NCBI RefSeq assembly: GCF_003994415.1 | Contig: NZ_CP034689.1 | Coordinates: 3,658,001 to 3,722,000, forward strand | DNA length: 64,000 nucleotides | Reading direction: 5' to 3' | From: Achromobacter spanius | Lineage (GTDB): Bacteria > Pseudomonadota > Gammaproteobacteria > Burkholderiales > Burkholderiaceae_B | Shown: positions 17,057 to 25,663 of the stretch, in pieces | How positions within the stretch are numbered: the stretch's first letter is position 1 | Layout: each line of letters begins with the position of its first letter | Translations under genes and position numbers: made by a program | Notes under the pieces: model-generated | Seen by the model: only the letters and a program-made list of their open reading frames with translations | Database searches by the model: none | Told to the model about the DNA's origin: nothing

Positions 17057-17521
17057 GCGCTACACCCATCCTACGGTGCCGCTTCGTAGGATGGGTGTAG
17101 CGCGCGAAGGTCGGAAAAAGAGACCCGATTCCTTTCGCGCGAAACCCATCATGCAGCCGCTGCGTTGTGGCGAACGTCGTGTCGAACTCAACCGTTGCTT
17201 GATGGGTTTCGCGCGTTGCGTGTCGACGCTTTTTTCACCGACATGCCGCGCCACACCCATCCTACGGTGCCGCTTCGTAGGATGGGTGTAGCGCGCGAAG
17301 GTCGAAAAAAGAAACCCGATTCCTTTCGCGCGAAACCCATCATGCAGCCGCTGCGTTGTGGCAGACGTCGTGTCGAACTCAACCGTTGCTTGATGGGTTT
17401 CGCGCGTTGCGTGTCGGCGCTTTTTTCACCGACATGCCGCGCTACACCCATCCTACGGTGCCGCTTCGTAGGATGGGTGTAGCGCGCGAAGGTCGGAAAA
17501 AGAAACCCGATTCCTTTCGCG
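17057..17521. repeat. palindromic repeat array 2, units 1, 2 and left part of unit 3
   Basis: Units begin with GTAGGATGGGTGTAGCGCGCG at 17086, 17277 and 17468, an exact 191 bp period. A half-palindrome (CGCTACACCCATCCTACGG, from about 17058) precedes unit 1. Each unit contains the outer arms GTAGGATGGGTG/CACCCATCCTAC and inner arms around CGCGCGAAACCCATCATGC and GCTTGATGGGTTTCGCGCG, so each can fold as two nested hairpins. Differences between copies are few, which indicates recent duplication or homogenization. No gene is encoded. Confidence 0.9.
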
Positions 17522-18805
17522 TGTATGGCCCGGGGACATGGGTAACGGGTGTTCGGGGACATAGGTAACACTTCTAGCATCACGGTATGGTCGTTTTTAG
17601 GAGCGAGCGATGCCGTGGAAGGAGTCAAGCCTTATGTCCTGCCGAATGGAGTTCGTTCAGCTTGCCCTGCAACCGGGCAGCAATGTACGGGAGCTTTGCC
17701 GGCGTTTCGATATCAGCGCCAAGACCGCCTACAAGTGGTTGGGCCGCTACGAGCGGAACGGCCAGGCTGGGTTGCAAGATCTGTCTCGCAGGCCAGGCAA
17801 TAGTCCTGGGCGCACGTGTGAGCAAATCGAAGCGCAGGTGATCGACCTGCACAAGCGTTACCCGTACTGGGGGCCTCGCAAGTTGCGGGCGCTGCTTGGG
17901 CCGACTACGGTGCCCGCGCCCAGTACCATCTCGGCAATTTTGCGACGACATGGCTATCGGGTCCAAGGCGAGGACTCGAACGTCGGGCTGGCGAACCAGC
18001 GCTTTGAGCATGAGGCGCCAAACCTGTTGTGGCAGATGGACTTCAAGGGGCACTTTGCCCTGACCGACGCGCGTCAGGGACGGTGCCATCCGCTGACGCT
18101 ATTGGACGATCACTCACGCTACGCCCTGTGCATCCAGGCTTGTGGCGATGAGCGCAGCAAAACCGTGCAGCAGCACCTGAAGGCTGTATTTCGCCGTTAC
18201 GGATTGCCCGAACGGATCACCGCGGATAACGGCCCATCCTGGGCATCGGTGCGCGGCCTGGGGCTGACAGGCCTGGAGGTTTGGCTCATGCGGCTGGGTG
18301 TGCGTATCAGCCACAGTCGTCCTCGCCACCCGCAAACCCAGGGCAAGCTAGAACGCCTGCATCGAACGCTCAAGCGCGAGTTGATCCAGGCCCGGGGGTT
18401 TAGCAGTCTGCTGGACTGCCAGCAAGCCATGGATCAGTGGCGTGAACAATACAACCACGTCCGGCCCCACCAGGCGTTGGGGCAGATGCCGCCCCTGTCG
18501 AGATATAGACCTAGCCCTCGTCGCTATCCTGCCTCGTTGCCTCCGATCGAATACGAGCCGGGCGATCGAGTGCTCAAGGTCAGGACCAAGGGGCAGATCA
18601 TTGTGAACGGACGCGTCGTCTTCGTCGGAGAGGGAATGGCGGGTCTGCCGGTCGCGGTCAGACCCTCCTCGCAAGACGGCGTGCTCGATGTCGTCTTCCT
18701 GTACAAATTGTCCAACAGATCGACCTCAGAGCACGCCAATAGGATAAAAACCTATGTGTTACCCATGTCCCCGAACATGTGTCACCCATGTCCCCGGTCC
18801 ATACA
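17522..18805 (+). mobile_element. IS481-family insertion sequence with 7 bp target duplication
   Basis: The element is 1284 bp. Left end TGTATGGCCCGGGGACATGG and right end (reverse complement) TGTATGGACCGGGGACATGG are imperfect terminal inverted repeats of about 50 bp, and each contains two copies of a GGGGACATRGGT motif. The target sequence TTTCGCG is duplicated at 17515-17521 and 18806-18812. Removing the element and one duplication restores an exact 191 bp repeat unit, which fixes both ends precisely. Confidence 0.95.
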
Positions 18806-18875
18806 TTTCGCGCGAAACCCATCATGCAGCCGCTGCGTTGTGGCAGACGTCGTGTCGAACTCAACCGTTGCTTGA
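17610..18875 (+). CDS. IS481-family DDE transposase, frame running past the element end
   Basis: The protein has an N-terminal helix-turn-helix (VRELCRRFDISAKTAYKWLG, residues 26-45) and an rve integrase core with catalytic Asp144 (QMDFKG), Asp206 (TADNGPSW) and Glu248 (GKLERLH), plus HPQTQGKLER and YNHVRPHQAL family motifs. No stop codon occurs in frame before the element ends at 18805, so about the last 22 residues are translated from the flanking palindromic repeat, with the stop at 18873-18875. The domain core is intact, so function may be kept. A 3' frameshift that removed the native stop is a possible explanation. Confidence 0.92.
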   Translation: MPWKESSLMSCRMEFVQLALQPGSNVRELCRRFDISAKTAYKWLGRYERNGQAGLQDLSRRPGNSPGRTCEQIEAQVIDLHKRYPYWGPRKLRALLGPTTVPAPSTISAILRRHGYRVQGEDSNVGLANQRFEHEAPNLLWQMDFKGHFALTDARQGRCHPLTLLDDHSRYALCIQACGDERSKTVQQHLKAVFRRYGLPERITADNGPSWASVRGLGLTGLEVWLMRLGVRISHSRPRHPQTQGKLERLHRTLKRELIQARGFSSLLDCQQAMDQWREQYNHVRPHQALGQMPPLSRYRPSPRRYPASLPPIEYEPGDRVLKVRTKGQIIVNGRVVFVGEGMAGLPVAVRPSSQDGVLDVVFLYKLSNRSTSEHANRIKTYVLPMSPNMCHPCPRSIHFARNPSCSRCVVADVVSNSTVA

Positions 18876-19134
18876 TGGGTTTCGCGCGTTGCGTGTCGGC
18901 GCTTTTTTCACCGACATGCCGCGCTACACCCATCCTACGGTGCCGCTTCGTAGGATGGGTGTAGCGCGCGAAGGTCGGAAAAAGAAACCCGATTCCTTTC
19001 GCGCGTAACCCATCATGCAGCCGTTGCGTTGTGGCGAACGTCGTGTCGAACTCAACCGTTGCTTGATGGGTTTCGCGCGGTCGATTTTTGTGTTCTTGCG
19101 ATGGCCTTGGCGCGCTACACCCATCCTACGCACC
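18806..19134. repeat. palindromic repeat array 2, rest of unit 3 and unit 4
   Basis: After the IS481 element, unit 3 resumes (18806-18949) and unit 4 starts at 18950, again 191 bp from unit 3 once the 1284 bp element and 7 bp duplication are removed. Unit 4 diverges after about 19078 (a different stretch before CGCGCTACACCCATCCTACG at about 19110-19129), marking the array end. Confidence 0.88.
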
Positions 19135-19230
19135 ACCCGAATTGGTTCTCAACAGACAGAGAAAATTCGACATTAGCCCGCTTCTGCTGTCAAATGCCCG
19201 CACTGTGCATTTAAAACCAGGAAACGTGCT

Positions 19231-20130
19231 TTGTCCTATTGCCGTTGGACCGTTACCGCAGCGCTGCTATTTGCTTGCGGCGCAAGCCTTGCATCCCCCA
19301 CCGTCATCCCCGTCAAGATCGCCGATGATCTCGGCGTGCCGTTTATCAGCGTGACGCTTGGCACGGTCAAGACGGATTTGATGCTGGACACGGGCGGTCA
19401 GATTGGCATCACCGTGCCCGAAACCCTGATCACCCCCGAGACCGGGGTGTTCCTGACGGGCAGGCAAGAACGCCGGACCGACGTGACCGGGAAAATCTTC
19501 CAGGTGCGGCAATTGATTGCCCCCGACGTCTATCTGGACACCGCAAAACTCGGTCCCGTCGCGGGCGCCCTGCATTACGACTGGGGGCTGCGCATCAACG
19601 ATGACGACCGCATGCCCGCGCCAGAATCGTTGAACGCTGGCGTCATCGGACTGGGCGCCCTGTCCTCGCGCAACATGCTGCTGGATATGGCGCAGCAACG
19701 CCTGCTGTTGTACGAACGCGGTGGCATGGAGCGCCCGGACCTGTCTTCCTGGCAGCACGTTCCGTTTGTCTACGACGACGAGGGAATCGTGATCACGCTA
19801 CACGCCGATGGCATCCCGATACGCTTCTCGCTGGACACCGGCGCCAGCACGTCGATACTGCGCGACGACGCAGCTATCTTCACCCAGCGGCCGTCGCCCT
19901 GCGCCGGCAAACAAGCCGAGGACACGCACTGCGGCATCTGGCGGCTGACGCGTCCCGAATCTCACGGTATGCCGCTGGACGACCTGGACGTTCTCGTCGT
20001 CCCCATGGCAGGCGTGCCATTCGACGGATTGATTGGCATGGATTTCCTGCGCAGCCACAAGGTGTTCATCGACTTCGACACGCAGACCCTGCACATCCAG
20101 GCCACGCCCGACACGAATGCGTCCGGCTGA
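19231..20130 (+). CDS. retropepsin-like aspartyl protease family protein, exported
   Basis: The 299-residue protein starts with a signal-like hydrophobic segment (TVTAALLFACGASLASPTV). It has two aspartyl-protease motifs in one chain: LMLDTGGQ with Asp53 and FSLDTGAST with Asp202, each followed by a hydrophobic-Gly element (GVIGLGAL and GLIGMDFL). This pattern matches the bacterial gag-asp proteases; the duplicated lobes could form a single-chain two-lobed active site. The start is TTG with an AGGAAA site about 8 bases upstream; no in-frame ATG gives a signal peptide. It stands alone, after repeat array 2. Substrate unknown. Confidence 0.8.
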   Translation: MSYCRWTVTAALLFACGASLASPTVIPVKIADDLGVPFISVTLGTVKTDLMLDTGGQIGITVPETLITPETGVFLTGRQERRTDVTGKIFQVRQLIAPDVYLDTAKLGPVAGALHYDWGLRINDDDRMPAPESLNAGVIGLGALSSRNMLLDMAQQRLLLYERGGMERPDLSSWQHVPFVYDDEGIVITLHADGIPIRFSLDTGASTSILRDDAAIFTQRPSPCAGKQAEDTHCGIWRLTRPESHGMPLDDLDVLVVPMAGVPFDGLIGMDFLRSHKVFIDFDTQTLHIQATPDTNASG

Positions 20131-20148
20131 CCGCGCGGGCAATGGCCC

Positions 20149-20171
20149 AAAAAAGCCTCCGTCTACGAGGC
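20149..20171 (-). terminator. rho-independent terminator of the tetR-type gene
   Basis: On the minus strand GCCTC, a 7-base loop and GAGGC are followed by TTTTTT. The stop codon TAG of the TetR gene lies in the loop, so the hairpin overlaps the end of the gene. The mirrored orientation has no U tract, so it should act on the minus strand only. Confidence 0.75.
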
Positions 20172-20783
20172 TTGTCGTTGAGGGTGGCGGATGCCATCCA
20201 GCAGCAGGTCTGTGATGAACTCCGCTAGCGCCTGTTGCTGCGCCGCGTCCGGCATCTGGCGGGTGAAGCGTTCGATGATGCCCATCAACGACTGCGCAAA
20301 CCAGTCCGCCGAAATCTCCGGGCGAAACAAACCCGCCTGCTGTTCGGCGCGAATGTTGTCAGCGATCATCGCCACCAATTCGTCCTTCAACGCTTCGGCC
20401 GCCGCCACTTGAAAGAAGCCGATGCGGGTCAGGTTGGGATCTTCCTGCAAGATGGCCAGCAGGCCCAGGATGCCGCCACGAATGCGATCAACCAGTTCGG
20501 CACCATCCAGACCTGCCGGCACACGCGCCTGGCTGATCGCCTGGCGCAAGCGCTGCGCGAACATGCCGACCAGCTCGTCGTAGGCCGCTTGCTTGCTTGA
20601 GAAGTATTGATAAAAGACAGGCTGCGTCACGCCGGCCCGGGCAACGATGTCGCTGATCCGGGTGTGCTGGAATCCGCGTTCGGCGAACTCCGCGGCGGCA
20701 ACTTGCAAAAGCTGTAAACGGGTGCGTTCACCTTTGGTGAGACGCTTGTCTTGCGATAAAGAAGGGGGTCGTGCCGTCATCAT
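20163..20783 (-). CDS. TetR-family transcriptional regulator
   Basis: The 206-residue repressor has the N-terminal helix-turn-helix RISDIVARAGVTQPVFYQYF (about residues 42-61), preceded by the LLQVAAAEFAERGFQHTRI helix, and a helical ligand domain. It is convergent with the aspartyl protease and separated by 321 bp from the next gene on the right, so its target cannot be read from context. A terminator overlaps its stop codon. Confidence 0.88.
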   Translation of the reverse strand: MMTARPPSLSQDKRLTKGERTRLQLLQVAAAEFAERGFQHTRISDIVARAGVTQPVFYQYFSSKQAAYDELVGMFAQRLRQAISQARVPAGLDGAELVDRIRGGILGLLAILQEDPNLTRIGFFQVAAAEALKDELVAMIADNIRAEQQAGLFRPEISADWFAQSLMGIIERFTRQMPDAAQQQALAEFITDLLLDGIRHPQRQAS

Positions 20784-21104
20784 CGCGAGAAAGTACCCTG
20801 CTTCATGGCTTTGCGCTACTAGTTCGCATGGCCTTCCCGCAACGCAATGTCACGGTATTTCGGGGCTTTCCAAGGGGCGCGCCCAAACGCTTACAAATTA
20901 CTGAAACAAAGCCGTCGCAATTTCCCGACAAGTGCCGATTCTTATGCGTCCCAATACGTTCCCCAGCCGCGTTGAAACCCCTTGAAGTCACTTGAAATGC
21001 CGGTAGCTTTTGCAACAACTCTTGATGCCTGCGCAGCAGTAAAGTAACGCTATCGCCATGGCGCATTTCAAATATGCCCGTGCCAGGCGGACAGGAGCAA
21101 GATC
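20784..21104. other. 321 bp intergenic region
   Basis: This gap separates two divergently oriented genes and presumably holds both promoters. It contains an AT-richer stretch (about 20885-20950) but no clear palindrome, terminator or RNA-like structure that I could recognise. An AGGAG ribosome site ends it, before the ATG at 21105. Confidence 0.5.
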
Positions 21105-21683
21105 ATGAAACGGTTTACAGGCCGACTGATTGCCGTGACGGTGGCGCTTGCCGTTGCAGGTGCGCCCGCGATGGCGGGCGGTCGTGGCGGTGGGTGGGGC
21201 GGCGGCGGTTACCACGGTGGCTATTACAACGGCGGTGGCTATCACCACCATGGCGGCGGCGGCAGCAGTTCGGACGGTTGGTGGATAGGCGGCGCCTTTG
21301 CGCTGGCCGCCGTTGGCCTATTGCTGGCGGCGAACTCTGGCCCCAGTTATGCGCAGACCAGCGTCTACGCCTCGCCGGGCATTGCCTACACGAGCCCGCC
21401 GATCTATGCCGCGCCCGTCTATGACGCGCCGCCTGTGTATGCCGAGCCGTCCGTTGCCTATGCGCAACCGCAATCGCAGCTTGAATCGCAGCCGCAATAC
21501 GCGCCCGTGCAGTACGAGGCCGCGCCCAAGGTCAGCGCCACCACCGATTGCCAGCGTTGGGCCATGAATCAAAGCGGCTATAACCCGGCCACCATTTCGC
21601 AATGGACGACGCAAGTGATGGTGGATTCGTACAACCATTCGCTGGATTCGTGCATGACCAGCCGGGGTTACCGAAGTCAATAA
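21105..21683 (+). CDS. exported glycine/tyrosine/histidine-rich protein of unknown function
   Basis: The 192-residue protein begins with a clear signal peptide (KRFTGRLIAVTVALAVAGAP, cleavage after AMA). Next come a Gly/His/Tyr-rich segment (GGGWGGGGYHGGYYNGGGY), a hydrophobic helix (GGAFALAAVGLLLAANSG, about residues 66-83), a Pro/Tyr-rich linker with YAxPxVY-like repeats, and a C-terminal domain with two cysteines (TTDCQRWAMNQSGYNPA and LDSCMTSRGY) that may be disulfide-linked. The layout suggests a cell-envelope protein. I do not recognise a characterised function. The AGGAG site supports the start. Confidence 0.82.
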   Translation: MKRFTGRLIAVTVALAVAGAPAMAGGRGGGWGGGGYHGGYYNGGGYHHHGGGGSSSDGWWIGGAFALAAVGLLLAANSGPSYAQTSVYASPGIAYTSPPIYAAPVYDAPPVYAEPSVAYAQPQSQLESQPQYAPVQYEAAPKVSATTDCQRWAMNQSGYNPATISQWTTQVMVDSYNHSLDSCMTSRGYRSQ

Positions 21684-21689
21684 AGCGTG

Positions 21690-22034
21690 TCAGCGCGCAC
21701 GGTGCCGCCAACCGCGCCACGCCAGCGCCAGCCCGGCGATCAGCGATGCCGTGGCCGGCAACACCCAGACAAAGCCTGACGACGTATAGACCACTTGGTC
21801 CACGGGATCGTAATAGCGACCTAATTCGTTGAAGTCCCACTTCCAATAGAACGCATACCAGGCGTAGTAGAAGAAGGCGGACAGCCCCAGGCACAGTACG
21901 GCGCTGACGCGCGCCCGCCACGGGTGGCGCGCGGCGCCCTTCCCGCCCGATCGCCCTGCAACGCGCGCGCCCCAGGCCGCAATGGCCAGCAGCGCCAACA
22001 CCACGGCTCCCGCGCTAATCCACATCTTGAGCAT
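21690..22034 (-). CDS. small membrane protein, unknown function
   Basis: The 114-residue protein has three predicted membrane helices: residues 5-23 (WISAGAVVLALLAIAAWGA), about 45-62 (VLCLGLSAFFYYAWYAFY) and about 90-105 (LPATASLIAGLALAW), with a basic loop after the first. Its start overlaps the end of the DUF523 gene by 20 bases, so the two are likely cotranscribed and coupled. No family is recognised. Confidence 0.72.
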   Translation of the reverse strand: MLKMWISAGAVVLALLAIAAWGARVAGRSGGKGAARHPWRARVSAVLCLGLSAFFYYAWYAFYWKWDFNELGRYYDPVDQVVYTSSGFVWVLPATASLIAGLALAWRGWRHRAR

Positions 22035-22521
22035 CCAACTCTGCCAGGCAAGCGTCGGCCTCGGCCCATTGCTTTTCGCTGAAGACCTGCACGCCGGCGC
22101 CGATCAGCAATTCGGCCGTGATGCCCACGCCCTTTTTTCGCTGACCCGAGTAATGGCCGTCATACACATAGCCGCTACCACACGACGGGCTGCCTTCTTT
22201 CAGCACCGCGATGCGAATGCCGCGCTGTCGCGCCACGGACAAGGCCGCATGGCCGCCTTGCACGAATGGCTGGGTGACGTCGTCTCCTGTCACGGCAATC
22301 ACGCGCGCGCCGCCGGCCAACACATCGGCGGCCCGCTTGCCCGGCTCGATCTCGGCGGGCGGGCGCGGGGTAGCCATGCCGCCCGCGACTTCCGGACACA
22401 CCGACACGACCCGCCCTTCCTCGCGCCAGCGAGCCAGGACGGCGTCATCGTTGGGCACCGCGCGTCCGTCATAGCGCACGGGGTTGCCTAACAGGCAGGA
22501 GCTGATCAACACGTATTGCAT
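22015..22521 (-). CDS. DUF523 family protein
   Basis: The 168-residue protein shows the DUF523 hallmarks: N-terminal ISSCLLGNPVRYDGRA, the central VVSVCPEVAGGMATPRPPAEI, and LKEGSPSCGSGYVYDG. Conserved cysteines 9, 42 and near 114 suggest metal or thiol chemistry, but the family role is unknown. It is the first gene of a probable pair with the small membrane protein, and it directly follows an 88-residue unknown gene in the same direction. Confidence 0.9.
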   Translation of the reverse strand: MQYVLISSCLLGNPVRYDGRAVPNDDAVLARWREEGRVVSVCPEVAGGMATPRPPAEIEPGKRAADVLAGGARVIAVTGDDVTQPFVQGGHAALSVARQRGIRIAVLKEGSPSCGSGYVYDGHYSGQRKKGVGITAELLIGAGVQVFSEKQWAEADACLAELDAQDVD

Positions 22522-22588
22522 GGCGAAATCAAACTGGGCTGGGCTTGGAAATTAGCAGCCCTGAATCATAGACCAGCAAGCACGCGCG

Positions 22589-22855
22589 TCAGTCACGCCC
22601 CGACATCAACGCGTGTATCCAGGCCCGCAAGCCAGGGTCACGCAGTTCCAACACGTCGAACAAACCCAGCGCGTGCAGGGCTGGCAGCGCATCTTGAATG
22701 TCGCGCCGCGCTGCGGCCACCGCCTCTGGCGATGCATTGGCATCGGTGCATACGCGCGCGTTCGCCAGAAACGCGCCCACGGTGCCCTTGCGCACCGGCA
22801 CGCCGTTGAATTCACTGTGGTTCATGCCGTCCGGCAATATGTCTTTGGCTTGCAT
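22589..22855 (-). CDS. conserved hypothetical protein, 88 residues
   Basis: A soluble, mostly helical small protein (MQAKDILPDGMNHSEFNGVP then VRKGTVGAFLANARV). The ATG at 22855 has an excellent GGAG site; the ATG at 22879 upstream does not. The C-terminal half (ARRDIQDALPALHALGLFDV) looks like a helical pair. No family is recognised. It is divergent from the AraC-type gene. Confidence 0.7.
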   Translation of the reverse strand: MQAKDILPDGMNHSEFNGVPVRKGTVGAFLANARVCTDANASPEAVAAARRDIQDALPALHALGLFDVLELRDPGLRAWIHALMSGRD

Positions 22856-22972
22856 GCTTGGCTCCTGATAGTGAGGCACAAGCGTTACGATAGCGGCATC
22901 ACGTTGGCGTTACTGCGGGGTTTTGGCCAATGAATACCGTGTTTCTGCCATCGTCGCCTGCCACCTGTTGAT

Positions 22973-23752
22973 ATGACGACTCCCTTGCTGCCCCCCGAAC
23001 AGGCCCAATCGACTCGCGGCCCGGCGCTCATCGCCGTGCGCCGCGACGACGGCCTGCTGCGCGACACCGCCATGCACCAGCATGCGCGCGGCCAATTGCT
23101 GGGCGCCTATCGAGGCTTGCTGACGGTGTATGCGGGCGCGCGGCAATGGGTGGTGCCGGCCGCCCATGCCGTGTGGATTCCGCCCGACCAGCCCCATGGG
23201 TTGAGATCGCACGGGCCGTACGCGGGCTATAGCGCCTACCTGAGTCCTGCGGCCTGCGCGGGCTTGCCCACCACTGCCCATGTGCTGCAAACATCAGCCT
23301 TGCTGCTGGCTGCCGTGGACCGCGCCGCATCGTGGAATGGCAATGAGACCGTCGCCGCGCGCATCCGCGTGCAAGAACTGATTCGGGACGAAATACGCAC
23401 GCTACCCCCGGCAGGCCAGGCGCTGATTCTGCCTGACGACCCACGCTTGCAACGGCTGGCGGTATCTATTTCGGATCACCCCTCGGACACCCGGTCATTG
23501 GATGCCTGGGCGGCGCAGGTCGGCATGGCGCCGCGCACTTTGGCGCGCCGTTTCCTGGCGGAAACCGGCCTGCCCCTGGGCGCATGGCGGCAGCAGGCCC
23601 GCCTGATGCGGGCGCAGGAAATGCTGGCGGCGGGGAGTGCCGTTACGACGGTGGCGTTGGAACTGGGCTACGACAACATCAGCGCATTCATCGCCATGTT
23701 CAAACGCGAATTCGGAATCACGCCGGGCCGCTTTCGCGGCCCGGTGCTGTAA
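22973..23752 (+). CDS. AraC-family transcriptional regulator
   Basis: The 259-residue protein has an N-terminal cupin-like sensor domain (MHQHARGQLLGAYRGLLTVY, WVVPAAHAVWIPP) and the C-terminal double helix-turn-helix (LDAWAAQVGMAPRTLARRFL and VALELGYDNISAFIAMFKRE) ending in the FGITPGRFR signature. This sensor class usually binds small organic molecules. It converges on the NYN gene by 6 bp. The target is unknown; regulators of this class often control a neighbouring exporter, but none is adjacent. Confidence 0.9.
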   Translation: MTTPLLPPEQAQSTRGPALIAVRRDDGLLRDTAMHQHARGQLLGAYRGLLTVYAGARQWVVPAAHAVWIPPDQPHGLRSHGPYAGYSAYLSPAACAGLPTTAHVLQTSALLLAAVDRAASWNGNETVAARIRVQELIRDEIRTLPPAGQALILPDDPRLQRLAVSISDHPSDTRSLDAWAAQVGMAPRTLARRFLAETGLPLGAWRQQARLMRAQEMLAAGSAVTTVALELGYDNISAFIAMFKREFGITPGRFRGPVL

Positions 23753-23758
23753 ACCCGA

Positions 23759-25663
23759 TCAGGATTCCTTGGCCGCCGTCTTGCGAGGGCTGCGGGTACG
23801 CGACGCGGTCTTGCGGGCAGGCTTGGCAGGCGCCTCGGCCTGCGGTTCAGCAGCCGGTGCCGATGCCGCCGCTTCGGTTGCCGACGGTTTCGTTGCCGTC
23901 GCTCCCTTAGCCGTGGACTTGGTCGCCACCGATTCCGTTGTCACGGCCCGGGCAGCGCGACCCGCGTCCGATTCAGCCGACTTGGCCTTCGTGGTCTTGC
24001 TGGCGGCACGGGCGCGCTTGGCCGGGGCTGCCGGAGCGGGAGCAGGAGCAGGTTCTGCCGCCGGCCTGGCATTTGCGCCTGCGAACGGGTCGGCCACTTT
24101 GGCGGGCGCCTTGTCGGCTGCCTCGCGGCGCGTCTCCGCGGGGGGCTCAACGAACGTCCATTCCGCGATATTCACGGCAGGCAGCGGCTGGCGCGCTTGC
24201 GGCAAGGGCGTCGGCATGGGCGGCAGGCGCGACGGCTGGACAGGCTTGGGCGCTTGAGCGCGCGCCAGGGCATCCGCGCGCATGGACTCCAGTTTGGCGA
24301 CTTCCCGAGCAAGCGCCTTGGCGGTTTCCTCGTCGGCCTCGGCTTGCTTGTCGACCTGGGCTTGCTGGTTCGCCTGGCGTTCGGCCTGGGCTGCGCCCTG
24401 GAACGATACGGGCGGCGTAGTGGCTGCCGTAGTGGCTGCCGTAGTGGCCGGCGCAGTGGCCGGCGTAAATGCGCCCTCTTGGGTCCGCTCTTGGGTCCGC
24501 CGCTCTCGGGTCCGCTCTTGCGCCCGATCCTGCACACCCTCGGGTGCTGCGACCAGAACCGCCGCCTGCGCGTCCGGCGCAGCGTCAGACGGCGCGGCGA
24601 CCGCCGCTTCGCCCGCGCCTTGCTCAACCGCGTGGTTGGCGCCTCGGCCGGATCCGCCCGACTTGCGGCCGCCGCGTGATCTACGGGCAGGCCGGGAGCT
24701 GGTTTCTTCCTGCTCCGCGCCAGCTTGGGTATCGTCAACATCCACCTGCGCCGCCTCGGCCGACTGTCGGCCCTGCCCGGAACGAGACCTACCCTGGCCG
24801 CCCGCGCGGTTCACTTCCGGCGCGCCATCAATGCTGTCGCGATACACATAGGTGCCAGACTTCTCTTCGCGGCCCACTTCCAGGAAGCCGCGCGACTGGG
24901 CTTCGTCCAGCAGGTTGCCAAAGGCGCGAAAGCCGTAGTACGACTCGTTGAAATCCGGCTTGCGGCGCTTCAACGCATCTTTCAATGCCGACGCCCAGAT
25001 CTTGCCGCTGTCGCCGCGTTCGGCCATCAGCGCCTCGAAGGTCTCGACGACCATGTCCACGGCCTGGGTCTTGCGCGCTTCCAGCTCTTCCTTGCGGCGG
25101 CGCTCTTCGTCCGGCGTGCGGCGCTGGCCGGTGCCGGCAGCGGCGCCGCCACGGTTGTCGCGGCGGGCGTCGGCGGTGCGCTGGCCTTCGCGCGCCAGGT
25201 CGTCATAGAAGATGAATTCGTCGCAGTTGGCAATCAGCAGGTCGGACGTGGATTGCTTCACGCCGACGCCGATCACCTTCTTGTTGTTCTCGCGCAGCTT
25301 GGACACCAGGGGCGAAAAGTCGGAATCGCCGCTGATGATCACGAAGGTATTGACGTGCGACTTGGTATAGCAGAAGTCCAGCGCGTCCACGACCAGCCGG
25401 ATGTCGGCCGAATTCTTGCCCGATTGGCGCACGTGCGGAATTTCGATCAGCTCGAAATTGGCCTCGTGCATGGGGGCCTTGAATTCCTTGTAGCGTTCCC
25501 AGTCGCAATAGGCTTTCTTGACGACGATGCTGCCCTTGAGCAACAGGCGTTCCAGCACGGGCCGGATGTCGAATTTCTGGTATTTGGTGTCCCGCACACC
25601 CAGCGCCACGTTCTCGAAGTCGCAGAAAAGCGCCATGCTGACGTTTTCGTTGGGGGTAGTCAT
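23759..25663 (-). CDS. NYN domain protein with OST-HTH/LOTUS domain and long Ala/Pro-rich tail
   Basis: Residues 1-160 form a NYN (PIN-like) nuclease fold with the acidic residues Asp15 (ALFCDFENVA), Asp87 (GKNSADIRLVVD), Asp113 and Asp115 (ISGDSDFSPL). Residues 203-276 (AVDMVVETFEALMAERGDSG to YVYRD) fit an OST-HTH/LOTUS RNA-binding domain. Residues 280-634 are low complexity, rich in Ala, Pro, Lys and Arg, and end in basic repeats like AKPARKTASRTRSPRK. NYN-LOTUS proteins act in RNA processing in other organisms; RNA binding or cleavage is inferred here. The start at 25663 has a GGAGAAG site; upstream in-frame starts give an implausible extension. Confidence 0.88.
   Translation of the reverse strand: MTTPNENVSMALFCDFENVALGVRDTKYQKFDIRPVLERLLLKGSIVVKKAYCDWERYKEFKAPMHEANFELIEIPHVRQSGKNSADIRLVVDALDFCYTKSHVNTFVIISGDSDFSPLVSKLRENNKKVIGVGVKQSTSDLLIANCDEFIFYDDLAREGQRTADARRDNRGGAAAGTGQRRTPDEERRRKEELEARKTQAVDMVVETFEALMAERGDSGKIWASALKDALKRRKPDFNESYYGFRAFGNLLDEAQSRGFLEVGREEKSGTYVYRDSIDGAPEVNRAGGQGRSRSGQGRQSAEAAQVDVDDTQAGAEQEETSSRPARRSRGGRKSGGSGRGANHAVEQGAGEAAVAAPSDAAPDAQAAVLVAAPEGVQDRAQERTRERRTQERTQEGAFTPATAPATTAATTAATTPPVSFQGAAQAERQANQQAQVDKQAEADEETAKALAREVAKLESMRADALARAQAPKPVQPSRLPPMPTPLPQARQPLPAVNIAEWTFVEPPAETRREAADKAPAKVADPFAGANARPAAEPAPAPAPAAPAKRARAASKTTKAKSAESDAGRAARAVTTESVATKSTAKGATATKPSATEAAASAPAAEPQAEAPAKPARKTASRTRSPRKTAAKES

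Noticed and set aside
17057..19134. Possible CRISPR array
   Set aside because: Units are 191 bp, palindromic and contiguous with no variable spacers, and no cas genes are present.
5020..19134. Genomic island bounded by the two repeat arrays
   Set aside because: No integrase, tRNA-borne attachment site or composition break was seen, and the intervening genes look native.
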